A DNA stretch of 64,000 nt, taken from assembly GCF_030064065.1 (NCBI RefSeq), contig NZ_CP125946.1, positions 434,001-498,000 of the forward strand, read 5' to 3'. The position numbers were made by a program, and so were the translations under genes. Positions 34,319-42,769 of the stretch are shown here, one piece after another (position 1 is the first letter of the stretch; the number at the start of each line of letters is the position of its first letter). Under the pieces are notes generated by a model. That model made no database searches, had not been told where the DNA came from, and was given only the letters and a program-made list of their open reading frames with translations. The stretch comes from Rothia sp. SD9660Na. Lineage in GTDB: Bacteria > Actinomycetota > Actinomycetes > Actinomycetales > Micrococcaceae.

Positions 34319-34576
34319 CTACTCGTAGTGGTACCTCACCGCAGCAATGCGCACAGAATTGCCCACGATTTTGTAGACTAGCCGGTGTTCTTCAGTAATT
34401 CTGCGGGACCAGTAGCCGGAGAGGTTGTTGCGCAGGGCCTCTGGCTTGCCAATGCCTTCGTTACCGTTGCGTTGGATATCTCTGAGTAGGGTATTGATTC
34501 TTTTGAGAACCTTGCGATCTTGCTTTTGCCACCACAGGTAGTCTTCCCAGGCCTGACTGCTCCAGATAAGTTCCAC
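34319..34576 (-). CDS. yoeB: Txe/YoeB family toxin
   Basis: An 85-residue mRNA interferase of the RelE fold. It acts on mRNA in the ribosomal A site. W-E-D-Y-L-W-W starts the protein and the catalytic-type residues are present: Glu in G-K-P-E-A-L, Arg in W-S-R-R-I-T-E-E-H-R, and the terminal His-Tyr in R-Y-H-Y-E. It lies 8 bp after the antitoxin stop and is likely co-transcribed. Confidence 0.95.
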   Translation of the reverse strand: MELIWSSQAWEDYLWWQKQDRKVLKRINTLLRDIQRNGNEGIGKPEALRNNLSGYWSRRITEEHRLVYKIVGNSVRIAAVRYHYE

Positions 34577-34584
34577 GCCGGTGC

Positions 34585-34839
34585 CTAATCTTCGAGGAGT
34601 GCCTGGCTGGATCCTCCGCTTGCTTCAAGTTCGTCAATTGAATCTAACAGCCTTCGAGCATTGGCAGGCGAACGTAAGAGATGAGCGGTCTCTTTGAGTG
34701 ATTCGTATTCGGCAAGCGAAAGAATGACGGCAGGTTCGCGCCCTGTACGGGTAATCACAACCTCTTCAAGGTCTTCTACAGCGATATCGAGTACTTGGGC
34801 GTAATTGGCGCGGGACTCGGTGTAGGTCATAGTTTTCAT
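34585..34839 (-). CDS. yefM: Phd/YefM family antitoxin
   Basis: An 84-residue antitoxin that neutralises YoeB and represses the operon. The N-terminal M-T-Y-T-E-S-R-A-N-Y-A and V-V-I-T-R-T-G-R-E-P-A-V-I-L-S-L-A-E-Y-E-S-L-K-E-T are the YefM DNA-binding core; the C-terminal tail wraps the toxin. ATG 34839 has AGGAGG at 34845-34850. Confidence 0.95.
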   Translation of the reverse strand: MKTMTYTESRANYAQVLDIAVEDLEEVVITRTGREPAVILSLAEYESLKETAHLLRSPANARRLLDSIDELEASGGSSQALLED

Positions 34840-34849
34840 CAAAACCTCC

Positions 34850-34888
34850 TGTACAGAAAACTGTACGCTTGAGAGGTGGTATCTTCAA
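34850..34888 (-). promoter_or_regulatory. yefM-yoeB promoter and operator
   Basis: TTGAAG (34883-34888), 17-bp spacer, TACAGT (34860-34865). A perfect palindrome GTACAG/CTGTAC (34851-34856 and 34861-34866) overlaps the -10 box and contains TGTACA, the core hexamer known for YefM operators in E. coli. Confidence 0.75.
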
Positions 34889-34962
34889 GAGCTCATATTT
34901 TTCTTTTGGAGTACCGCACTCAGCAGGGGAAGTATCGTCTTATTTTTGCTCAGGGAGCGAAA

Positions 34963-35021
34963 GCCCACCAGACTCTCGTGCTGCCCACAGGGAAGATGGG
35001 CAGTATGAGAGTCTGGTGGGC
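34963..35021. repeat. Large two-tier inverted repeat between yefM and menB
   Basis: An outer perfect 15-bp stem (GCCCACCAGACTCTC at 34963-34977, complement at 35007-35021) and an inner perfect 7-bp stem (CTGCCCA at 34981-34987, TGGGCAG at 34997-35003) with a 3-by-3 internal loop. No T-run is present on either side. It may terminate menB or mark the edge of an insert. Confidence 0.75.
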
Positions 35022-35069
35022 ACTGAGCCTGTACGGCTCTGAGCTGGGTGCGCGGACGCCGTCGGTCGG

Positions 35070-36023
35070 CTAGAAGTAGTAGGGGTAGTTCTCCCAGTTG
35101 GGGTCGCGCTTCTCAAGGAAAGCGTCGCGGCCCTCGACGGCCTCGTCGGTCATATAAGCCATGCGGGTGGCCTCGCCGGCAAAGACCTGCTGGCCGACCA
35201 TGCCGTCGTCCGGAAGGTTGAAAGCAAACTTGAGCATACGAATAGCCTGCGGGGACTGGCGGGCAATGTGGGCCGCGTACTCCAGGCCCTTGGTTTCCAG
35301 CTCAGCGTGGGGCACTACGTCATTCACAGCGCCCATCTCGTACATGCGCTTCGCATCGTACTCCTTAGCCAGGAAGAAAATCTCGCGGGCAAACTTCTGG
35401 CCCACCTGGCGGGCCAGCAGGGCTGAGCCGTAGCCGGCATCAAAGGATCCCACGGTCGCATCGGTCTGCTTGAACTTGCCGTACTCCTCAGAAGCAATGG
35501 TCAGGTCGGCCACCACGTGCAGGGAGTGGCCGCCACCGGCAGCCCAGCCCGACACCAGGGCGATAACCACCTTGGGCATGGTGCGAATCAGGCGCTGCAC
35601 CTCCAGAATGTGCAGGCGGCCTGCGCGGGCCGGGTCAATGGAATCGCGGGTCTCACCCTCGGCATAGCGGTAGCCGTCGCGGCCGCGAATGCGCTGGTCG
35701 CCGCCGGAGCAGAAGGCCCAGCCGCCGTCCTTGGCAGAGGGGCCGTTGCCGGTGAGCAGTACGGTGCCCACGTTGGAGGTCATGCGGGCGTGATCTAGTA
35801 CCCGGTAGAGCTCATCGACGGTGTGCGGACGGAAGGCATTGCGCACCTCGGGCCGGTCAAAAGCGATACGGACGGTCGGTAGATCCCGCAGAATCTCACC
35901 GGCCTCGTTGCGTTCCACCTGGCGGTGATAGGTGATGTCGGTCAGGTCCTCAAAGCCCTCGACCAGGCGCCACTGGTGGGGGTCGAAAATATCAGAAACC
36001 TTGGCAGGAAGTTCGTTAGTCAT
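35070..36023 (-). CDS. menB: 1,4-dihydroxy-2-naphthoyl-CoA synthase
   Basis: A 317-residue crotonase-fold enzyme that closes the naphthoquinone ring from OSB-CoA. Oxyanion-hole and active-site regions are F-C-S-G-G-D-Q, G-W-A-A-G-G-G-H-S-L and T-V-G-S-F-D-A-G-Y-G. The C-terminal Y-P-Y-Y-F end is typical. Start 36023 is chosen because TAGACT lies exactly 7 nt before it on the minus strand. Confidence 0.97.
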   Translation of the reverse strand: MTNELPAKVSDIFDPHQWRLVEGFEDLTDITYHRQVERNEAGEILRDLPTVRIAFDRPEVRNAFRPHTVDELYRVLDHARMTSNVGTVLLTGNGPSAKDGGWAFCSGGDQRIRGRDGYRYAEGETRDSIDPARAGRLHILEVQRLIRTMPKVVIALVSGWAAGGGHSLHVVADLTIASEEYGKFKQTDATVGSFDAGYGSALLARQVGQKFAREIFFLAKEYDAKRMYEMGAVNDVVPHAELETKGLEYAAHIARQSPQAIRMLKFAFNLPDDGMVGQQVFAGEATRMAYMTDEAVEGRDAFLEKRDPNWENYPYYF

Positions 36024-36030
36024 AGCCACC

Positions 36031-36036
36031 AGTCTA
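36031..36036 (-). promoter_or_regulatory. -10 box of leaderless menB
   Basis: On the minus strand TAGACT, 7 nt, then the ATG at 36023. Confidence 0.6.
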
Positions 36037-36072
36037 CCCAGGGGTGCCCCGCAGCTGGTTTCTTGAAGGTAA

Positions 36073-36121
36073 TCGAAAACTTCATCTGCGCGTTCAATGC
36101 ACGCGCAGATGAAACTTTCGA
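36073..36121. repeat. Inverted repeat upstream of menB
   Basis: A perfect 12-bp stem (TTCATCTGCGCG at 36081-36092, complement at 36102-36113) extended after a 2-by-2 internal loop by TCGAAA/TTTCGA. It lies about 40-90 bp upstream of the predicted menB start of transcription and could be an operator or second putP terminator. Confidence 0.6.
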
Positions 36122-36141
36122 CGACATTCGCGCAGAAAAGG

Positions 36142-36196
36142 ACGGACGCCGCCCCCAGTGCCCTTGCCCGCAGGCAGGGGAGTGGGGTGCGGCGTC
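36142..36196 (-). terminator. Terminator after putP
   Basis: GGACGCCGC and GCGGCGTCC arms around a GC-rich, partly paired middle. On the minus strand the hairpin is followed by a T-rich stretch (TCCTTTTC). Confidence 0.75.
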
Positions 36197-36214
36197 CTGA
36201 CCCAGATGAAGCTA

Positions 36215-37714
36215 CTAGCGGGAGAGCTCCACGGCGCGGTCGAACTCTTCGTTGATTTCACGGGCGGTAGCAGAATCACCCTTGTAGGTGGCAACCGACA
36301 CCAGGTAGGCAAAGAGCAGGTTGACCAGGAAGCCGGGCACAATCTCGTACATGTAGCCCGAGAGAACCTCGTTGTAGCCCCAGACAAAGACAGTGATGGT
36401 ACCCGCAACCATGCCCGCTACAGCACCGGCGGCGGTGAGCTTGCGCCAGTAGAGGGAGAGAATCACGATGGGGCCGAAGGCTGCGCCGAAGCCTGCCCAG
36501 GCGAAGGAGACCAGGGAGAGCACGGAGGAGTCGGGGTTCCAGGCCAGCAGACCGGCGATAACAGAGACCACCAGCACGCCCGCGCGGCCTAGCCAGAGCC
36601 CCTTTGTGTCTGAGATTTCCTTGCCGCCGCTGGTGAGCTTGTAGAGGTCTTCGGCCAGGGCTGAGGAACAGACAATCAGCTGGGAGGAAAGGGTCGACAT
36701 AATAGCTGCTAGCACCGCTGCCAGTACGAAACCGGCTAGCAGGGGGTGGAGCAGAATCTGGGACATATCCAGGAAGACTGACTCGGCGTTGGTGGTGTCG
36801 GTCAGGGTCGCTTCGGGGTGGCGGGCAAAGTAGGCGATGCCGATCAGGCCAGCGCTCATGGCACCGACCAGGGTAGCGATCATCCAGGTGATGCCGATAC
36901 GGCGGCCGGCGGTGGCGTCCTGGGCTGAGCGCAGGCCCATGAAGCGCACGATGATGTGGGGCTGGCCGAAGTAGCCCAGACCCCAGGCAGCTGAGGAAAG
37001 AATGCCCAACACGGTGGTGCCCGCAAAGAGGGAGAGAGCAGTGGGGTTAACGGACTCGATGGTGGTCTCAAGGCCCGAGAAGCCACCCACGTAAACCAGG
37101 GCCATAATCGGTAGGACGATGAGGGCGGTGAGCATGAGCAGGCCCTGGACGACATCGGTGTAGGTTGCACCCAGGAAACCACCGAAGAGGGTGTAGGCAA
37201 CGGTGATGCCGGCGACCAGCAGCATGCCGGTGTGGTAGTTACCGCCGAATGAGGACTGGAAGAAGACACCCCCGGCGACCATGCCGGAAGAGACATAGAA
37301 GGTGAAGAAAATCAGGATTACTAGGGCAGCGAAGATGCGGATGATGCCGCGGGGGTCGCGCAGGCGGTTGTGGAAGAAGGAGGGGACGGTGACCGAGTTG
37401 CGGGAGACCTCGGTGTAGGCGCGTAGGCGGGGTGCTACGAACTTCCAGTTGAGCCAGGCGCCGGCAGTTAGGCCGATGGCGATCCAGGCTTCAGCTAGGC
37501 CGGTGATGTAGAGGGCACCGGGTAGACCCATGAGGAGCCAGCCCGACATGTCTGAGGCACCCGCTGAGAGGGCCGCCGCGGTGGGGGAGAGGGAGCGCCC
37601 GCCGAGCACATAGTCGTCGAGATTGTTGTTCTTGGACTTGGCCCAGATGCCGATGCCGACCATGACGGCGAAGTAGATAGCCAGGGCTATCAGCTGGTAG
37701 GTGGTGTTGCTCAT
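36215..37714 (-). CDS. putP: Sodium/proline symporter
   Basis: A 499-residue SSS-family transporter with about 13 helices. The family signature W-L-L-M-G-L-P-G-A-L-Y is near residue 58 and the conserved Y-F-G-Q-P-H-I-I-V-R-F-M is near 250. It imports proline with Na+. ATG with a GGGGA box. Upstream (37715-37939) there is an AT-richer promoter region without other features. Confidence 0.93.
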   Translation of the reverse strand: MSNTTYQLIALAIYFAVMVGIGIWAKSKNNNLDDYVLGGRSLSPTAAALSAGASDMSGWLLMGLPGALYITGLAEAWIAIGLTAGAWLNWKFVAPRLRAYTEVSRNSVTVPSFFHNRLRDPRGIIRIFAALVILIFFTFYVSSGMVAGGVFFQSSFGGNYHTGMLLVAGITVAYTLFGGFLGATYTDVVQGLLMLTALIVLPIMALVYVGGFSGLETTIESVNPTALSLFAGTTVLGILSSAAWGLGYFGQPHIIVRFMGLRSAQDATAGRRIGITWMIATLVGAMSAGLIGIAYFARHPEATLTDTTNAESVFLDMSQILLHPLLAGFVLAAVLAAIMSTLSSQLIVCSSALAEDLYKLTSGGKEISDTKGLWLGRAGVLVVSVIAGLLAWNPDSSVLSLVSFAWAGFGAAFGPIVILSLYWRKLTAAGAVAGMVAGTITVFVWGYNEVLSGYMYEIVPGFLVNLLFAYLVSVATYKGDSATAREINEEFDRAVELSR

Positions 37715-37939
37715 GAGCTCCCCTTGGGTTGTAGGCGAGGACGTGCGGGCTGGGGTGGGTGCGTCGGCGCACCTTCCCTTATGTGCAGTTTCTCTAAAGT
37801 ATCTTGTTTAGATTACTTGAGGTATTTGCTGAGGCACACGTTTTGGTCTGTGCGTTAGCTTACACCTTGAGGGTCTACTTGACACTATCTCGCCGCCTGA
37901 AGCTATTTAGAATCTTCGTACAAAACCGGTGAGCTTTTC

Positions 37940-38878
37940 TTAAGAGTGCTTCTGCGAGCGCGAATCTATCACGGGTAGGGCCGAGGTGTGCAGGGTTACC
38001 GCGATGGCTGACCTGTTGGTGCGCCAGACGATGTAGGCACCCGAGGCTGCGATGAGTACAATACCCAGGTAAGACCAGGCAGAGAGCACTTCACCCAGCA
38101 TGAAGGTACCCACAATGGCTCCTACGACGGGGTCGATGGAGAAGAGCACCCCGATGGCGGCGGCGCTGGTCAGTTGCCCGGCGATGTTATCGGCAGAATA
38201 GGCTAGGGCCACGCCCACGATGGCGGAGAGAGCCAGCTTGAACCAGGCGTCCGCATCCAGATTTGCCATGGCGGGTACCGACAGGGGAAGCTGAATGAGA
38301 GCCGAAAAAGCCAGTGACATGGTGGTGCCGCGCAAGCCGCTGGTGGCTGGTGAGACCGACCCCATGCGGGCCGAGTAGATGGTGTAGCCGGCCATGGAAG
38401 CGGCAGACCCGAGGGCCCAGATAAAGCCGATGGGGTGGGTGTCCCCGGCGAGCGTGGGCCCGGCAATCATCACAACCCCGGCCAGGGCAAAGAAGGCCAT
38501 AAGCCCGTCGCGCAGCCGCCGCACCCCCAAGAGGGCCACCACAAAAGCACCCAGGTATTCAAAGGTCACCGCCACACCCAAAGGAATATGGTGCACCGCG
38601 TTGTAAAAACAGACGCTCATCAGGGTCAGCACCAGCCCGTAGACCAGTACCTGGGGAAGGTCCCGCCGCCGCAGGGCAAGGGGGTTAGGGCGCACCAGCG
38701 CCCATAGGACCACCGCGGCAATCAGGGCACGCAGGGCAGCGACCTGGGTGGGGCCAACGCTGGCAAAGAGCACCGAGACAATCGCAGCTGAAATCTGAAT
38801 ACCTAGGGAGCCAGCGAAAATCAGAAGCAGGGCAGCGGTGCCCCGGTGTTCGTCCGGTATGCGGTCGGTAAGTTTCAT
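37940..38878 (-). CDS. EamA/RhtA-type transporter
   Basis: A 312-residue protein with ten predicted helices in two EamA repeats. It resembles the threonine/homoserine exporter RhtA group. The substrate is not certain. ATG 38878 is chosen: AGGTGG, formed partly by the stop codon of the upstream gluQ gene, lies 5 nt before it. The arrangement suggests co-transcription and coupling with gluQ. Confidence 0.82.
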   Translation of the reverse strand: MKLTDRIPDEHRGTAALLLIFAGSLGIQISAAIVSVLFASVGPTQVAALRALIAAVVLWALVRPNPLALRRRDLPQVLVYGLVLTLMSVCFYNAVHHIPLGVAVTFEYLGAFVVALLGVRRLRDGLMAFFALAGVVMIAGPTLAGDTHPIGFIWALGSAASMAGYTIYSARMGSVSPATSGLRGTTMSLAFSALIQLPLSVPAMANLDADAWFKLALSAIVGVALAYSADNIAGQLTSAAAIGVLFSIDPVVGAIVGTFMLGEVLSAWSYLGIVLIAASGAYIVWRTNRSAIAVTLHTSALPVIDSRSQKHS

Positions 38879-38887
38879 AGCTGCCAC

Positions 38888-39877
38888 CTAGAGCCCGCAG
38901 GTGCTTTCGAGCAGTGGGTCTACCACCGTCCAGGGGGCCTGCTTGATACGGTCTGGGCTGAAGACAGAGAGCATCTCAGCAGCCGTTTCGGGCAGGTGGG
39001 GGCCGGCCTCGCCCGCGCTCGCCCCGGGGATCGGGGGCAGCGGAATAGAGGCAGCAATCATGCGCATGATGTGGTCGGTGGGCACACCAGTGGCGGTGAG
39101 CTCAGCAAGGGTGACGGCCCCGTCCCTCTTAGCCAGGCGTTTGCCCTCGGTGTTGAGGGCCAGAGGGACATGGGCGTAGGTGGGAACCTGCAACCCCAAG
39201 AGGTGAGCTAGATAGGCCTGGCGGGGAGCCGAGGGCAGCAGGTCATCGCCGCGCACCACCTCGGTGACCCCCTGGTAGCCGTCATCAACCACACAGACCA
39301 GGTTGTAAGCATAGACCCCATCGGCCCGCACCAGCACAAAATCGTCGACCGCGTCGGTGTATTCCCCGGCAAAACGGTCGGTGACAGTCCATTCGCTCAC
39401 CTGAGCTTTCAGGCGCAAGGACGCCGGCCTCAGTTGCCTGCGCTCGGCCCGTTCTGCCTCGGTGAGGTTGCGGCAGGTGCCGGGGTAGGCGCCGGGGGCA
39501 CCGTGCGGGGCGCTGGAGGCCTCCTGAATTTCTTTGCGGGTGCAGTAGCACTCGTAAACTAGTCCTGCCTCGCGCAGGCGGGTAAGGGCGTCCGCGTAGG
39601 CAGCTAGGCGGGTGGACTGGTAGAGCACCTCCCCATCCCAGTCGATGCCGAGAGCCGCGAGGTCGGCCAGCTGGCGCTCGGCTGCGCCCTTCTTGACCCG
39701 GTCTAAATCTTCTACCCGCACCACAAACCGGCCCCCCGCGGCGCGGGCCATCATCCAGGCCAGCAGGGCGGTGCGCAGGTTACCTAGGTGCAGATCACCC
39801 GAGGGGGAAGGCGCATAGCGGCCGCAGGGCAGGGAAGCGGACGGAGGCGCAGCGGGGGAGGAGGTAGAAGACATCAC
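38888..39877 (-). CDS. gluQ: Glutamyl-Q tRNA(Asp) synthetase
   Basis: A 329-residue class I synthetase core without the anticodon-binding domain, so it glutamylates queuosine in tRNA-Asp rather than charging tRNA-Glu. R-Y-A-P-S-P-S-G-D-L-H-L-G-N (HIGH-like) is at about 20-33 and K-R-L-A-K-R-D-G (KMSKS-like) near 240. The zinc site region C-Y-C-T-R-K-E-I is present. GTG 39877 is preceded by TAGACT and 6 nt, so the mRNA is probably leaderless. Confidence 0.94.
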   Translation of the reverse strand: MMSSTSSPAAPPSASLPCGRYAPSPSGDLHLGNLRTALLAWMMARAAGGRFVVRVEDLDRVKKGAAERQLADLAALGIDWDGEVLYQSTRLAAYADALTRLREAGLVYECYCTRKEIQEASSAPHGAPGAYPGTCRNLTEAERAERRQLRPASLRLKAQVSEWTVTDRFAGEYTDAVDDFVLVRADGVYAYNLVCVVDDGYQGVTEVVRGDDLLPSAPRQAYLAHLLGLQVPTYAHVPLALNTEGKRLAKRDGAVTLAELTATGVPTDHIMRMIAASIPLPPIPGASAGEAGPHLPETAAEMLSVFSPDRIKQAPWTVVDPLLESTCGL

Positions 39878-39883
39878 CCCTCT

Positions 39884-39889
39884 AGTCTA
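39884..39889 (-). promoter_or_regulatory. -10 box of leaderless gluQ
   Basis: Minus-strand TAGACT followed by 6 nt and the GTG at 39877. Confidence 0.6.
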
Positions 39890-40020
39890 GTAGCTCACAG
39901 GCTTCTGCAATATGACAGAAGGTTGCGCTGAGTAGGCAGAGAACCGTCAAAAAGTGCAGTGTGGCAAGAAATAACCCCGCAAGTGGGGTTTAAACAGGCT
40001 GCTCACCTGCCTGTGTCCAG

Positions 40021-40026
40021 TACCTT
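40021..40026 (+). promoter_or_regulatory. -10 box of leaderless MBL gene
   Basis: TACCTT followed by 7 nt and the ATG at 40034. Confidence 0.4.
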
Positions 40027-40033
40027 AGAGAGT

Positions 40034-40948
40034 ATGGCTAGAACTCTTGAAATTGCCGATGGTATCTATCAGATCTCAACGGATAACTACCGTCTGAACT
40101 CAGGCCTTATCGTGGGAGCAGAGAAGGCTATGGTGATTGATACCGGCGCCGGTCCCCGCCAAGGCGCTGAGATTCTAAGAGCGGTCCGCCGGGTCACCGA
40201 CCTGCCCCTGGTTGCGGTCAACACCCACGCGCACTTTGACCGCTTCATGGGCAACGCCGTGTTCGCCGCCGACGGAGTGACCGATATCTGGGCCCACCCC
40301 CGCGCAGCCCGCGCTATCGAAAGCTACGGCGACCGCCAGCGTCTTTACGTTGAGGTGCTAGAACCCGAGATGGCCCACCAGCAGGGCCCCAATACCGAGC
40401 TTGTGGTACCTACTCGCTTCCTGCCCGGTGACGGCACCCGCCCGGCCTTTACCCGCGTGGAGCTAGGCCAGCGGGCCGTGACCCTCATGTACCTGGGCCT
40501 GGCCCACACCGACGGGGACGTGCTGGTAGGCGTAGACGACGTCCTGTTTGCCGGTGACCTTATCGAGCAGGGCTCAGACCCCGCCTTCGACGACTCCTAC
40601 CCCGAGCTCTGGGTCAGCACCCTGCGCACCCTGGCAGGGCTTGACCGTTACCGCATCTTCGTACCAGGCCACGGCACTCCGGTGGAGAGCACCTTTATCG
40701 AGCGTATGGCCGACACCATGGAGGACGCCGTGCAGAAGATTGCCGACTCCGCCCTGAGGAAGGTCAAGGGGGCTACGACAGCCTCCATGTACCAGCTACC
40801 CTACTCGGGCGGTTCCACCCGCATTCTGCTGGATCGCCTCACCAAGCTTGAGGCCCGCGAAGCTGAGGGACAGGGACTCTCCACCGTGACCTTTGAGGGG
40901 GACGCCGCGTCCGGCCTCACCGGCCCCATTACCCTGGGGCAGGGCTAA
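40034..40948 (+). CDS. MBL-fold metallo-hydrolase
   Basis: A 304-residue metallo-beta-lactamase-fold protein. The metal motif reads T-H-A-H-F-D-R, where the family norm is H-x-H-x-D-H: the fourth ligand His is replaced by Arg. Other sites remain: G-L-A-H-T-D-G-D at about 160, F-A-G-D-L-I near 180 and P-G-H-G-T-P near 216. ATG 40034 is chosen over an upstream frame start (39959) because the extra part is not family-like and a -10 box fits. Substrate unknown. Confidence 0.85.
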   Translation: MARTLEIADGIYQISTDNYRLNSGLIVGAEKAMVIDTGAGPRQGAEILRAVRRVTDLPLVAVNTHAHFDRFMGNAVFAADGVTDIWAHPRAARAIESYGDRQRLYVEVLEPEMAHQQGPNTELVVPTRFLPGDGTRPAFTRVELGQRAVTLMYLGLAHTDGDVLVGVDDVLFAGDLIEQGSDPAFDDSYPELWVSTLRTLAGLDRYRIFVPGHGTPVESTFIERMADTMEDAVQKIADSALRKVKGATTASMYQLPYSGGSTRILLDRLTKLEAREAEGQGLSTVTFEGDAASGLTGPITLGQG

Positions 40949-40961
40949 AGGCCCAGAGGAC

Positions 40962-42551
40962 CTAGTAGGCCCAGACCCTGCGGTAGGCGCTACGGGTCTT
41001 GTTCTGGGGGCGCAGCAGGGCTATCTGGGTGCTAGTGGTCAGGGCTGCTACCGCCCCAATCATGCAGATGGCGGCCATAAAGGCAGACCCGGGAATCGGG
41101 TTGGTGTAGGTGACCCAGTAGAGGGCGAGGGCGCAGAAGCCCGAAAAGAAACCTGAAATTGAGAGTAGGGGAACCAGAATCAGGCCGGACCGCTGGGTAT
41201 CGCTCATATCGAGTTCTTCGGAGCGCATAAATCGCAGAATAATCAGGCCCAGTACGCCCCAGAGACCGGTGACCAGAATAGCTGTGACCACATCGGCTGG
41301 GCGGTGCCAGCCGTTGACCACGGTGGAATAGCCAGCCGCTACCGTAAAGACCATACTGATGAGCGCTACGGTTGGCCGGAAACGCTTGGGGGAGGCCAGG
41401 AAGAGGGCTAGGCCCGCAGCGGCTGCGAAAGTCGTGTGGCCGGACGGCGCCGAGTTACCGAGGGCCTCCTGAACACCAAGGTTGGGCTTGACGATGATGT
41501 AGTTCTTCAGCAGCTGGGTGGTCAGGTTGGCACCAGCGGCAATGGCCACACCGACCAGGGCAGGCACAAAGCGGTGTTTCCACAGCAGTACAAAGAGAAT
41601 ACCGATAGCCGCAGTAATACCGGCGGCGGTGGGAATGAAGTCGAGCAGGGTAGAGGTCTGCTCGGTGTAGGTTATGAACTGGTAGGAGAACTCCTGGAAG
41701 GAAATCTCGTCGAGATCCTGGCCGGTTGGTGTTGTGATAAAGAAAATAAAGGCCGCCACCAGAAGGCAGAAAAGGGTGCCTGCCGCAAAGAAGTGCTGAA
41801 TCAGGGTCCAGAGCGAGGGGCGGGTCTGGCGAATATGCGAGGGAGTGAGCATATGTAGACGGCCCGAGGGGGAATCCTCACCCGAGTGGGCCTGGCTACC
41901 ATAGGGGGTTCTGGCGTAGCCCGGAGCCTGCTGCCCCGGGGCACGATAATTCTGGGTGGGGTAGCCCGGGGCAGGCCGTCCTTGCCTAGCAGAGGCGGGA
42001 GCGCCGTAGGCGGCCTGTGGCGCCCGGTTGGCGCTGACGGCGTCCGGACGCGGGGCCGCAGCCTGGGCGCGGGCCTTGCTCGCTGCGCGGGCGGCACGTT
42101 CCTTCTTGACCCGGTGCGCTGCCTCCTGGGCAGCGGCCTGCGCGGCGGTAAAACCTGTCTTAGCGGCTGCCAACCCGCTGGCGGTACCAGCCTGTAACCT
42201 AGCTTTGATGGTCTCACCGTGGGGCGTAGCAGGCGCGGCAGGCTGGGTTTCTAAGAGCTGGGTGCGGTCGGGGTCAGCCGAGGGAACGGACGCGGGCCTA
42301 GTCAGTGGCTGAGTCACCGGATGCTGCTGGGCGGCAGACTGCGACCGTACAGAGGCAGGGAGCACCACGGTGGCGTCATCGTCTGTAAAAGCGGCACGGG
42401 CCTGAGAAGCGGGAAGCACCTCGGTAGCGTCTTCACCGGGGCTCACCGGCAGAGCAACCGTGCGGTCGTCGTAGGCCTGGGGTGTTAGCACCTCGGTGGC
42501 ATCGTCGGGTGTGCCAGAAACAGCGTTAGAATCGCGCTTTTCAAAACTCAC
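40962..42551 (-). CDS. PAP2-family phosphatase with long threonine-motif tail
   Basis: A protein of about 529 residues. The first 250 are soluble: D-D-A-T-E-V-L, E-D-A-T-E-V-L-P and D-D-A-T-V-V-L-P repeats plus similar D-D-R-T-V-A-L-P and D-R-T-Q-L-L, then an Ala/Arg-rich coil. From about 265 there are several helices and a PAP2 domain with P-S-G-H-T-T and G-W-H-R-P-A-D. This catalytic pattern dephosphorylates lipid phosphates such as undecaprenyl diphosphate. The start is uncertain (GTG 42551; the frame extends to 42605 with TTG). Confidence 0.85.
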   Translation of the reverse strand: MSFEKRDSNAVSGTPDDATEVLTPQAYDDRTVALPVSPGEDATEVLPASQARAAFTDDDATVVLPASVRSQSAAQQHPVTQPLTRPASVPSADPDRTQLLETQPAAPATPHGETIKARLQAGTASGLAAAKTGFTAAQAAAQEAAHRVKKERAARAASKARAQAAAPRPDAVSANRAPQAAYGAPASARQGRPAPGYPTQNYRAPGQQAPGYARTPYGSQAHSGEDSPSGRLHMLTPSHIRQTRPSLWTLIQHFFAAGTLFCLLVAAFIFFITTPTGQDLDEISFQEFSYQFITYTEQTSTLLDFIPTAAGITAAIGILFVLLWKHRFVPALVGVAIAAGANLTTQLLKNYIIVKPNLGVQEALGNSAPSGHTTFAAAAGLALFLASPKRFRPTVALISMVFTVAAGYSTVVNGWHRPADVVTAILVTGLWGVLGLIILRFMRSEELDMSDTQRSGLILVPLLSISGFFSGFCALALYWVTYTNPIPGSAFMAAICMIGAVAALTTSTQIALLRPQNKTRSAYRRVWAY

Positions 42552-42756
42552 AGTTATCGCCAAAGACCTTTCTGCCGCGTGTAGACACCTCAACGAGCCT
42601 ACCAAGCCCTGCCTGCTATTTCAGCCCTAGACCCTGCTAGGAGCTGACAGGCTCAGCCTGCACTGCTATTGTGACAAACTCACATGGGACTTTCCTGAGA
42701 GAACCCCTAATGTTGCGCGAGCACCTGCACACAGCCCCGCAGAAGCGGCGAAAGAG

Positions 42757-42762
42757 TAGATT
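42757..42762 (+). promoter_or_regulatory. -10 box of leaderless menC
   Basis: TAGATT followed by 7 nt and the ATG at 42770. Confidence 0.55.
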
Positions 42763-42769
42763 AGAAGGT

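Noticed and set aside
34876..35073. 65-codon frame between yefM and menB
   Set aside because: It runs through the perfect inverted repeat at 34963-35021, which explains its sequence better than coding does.
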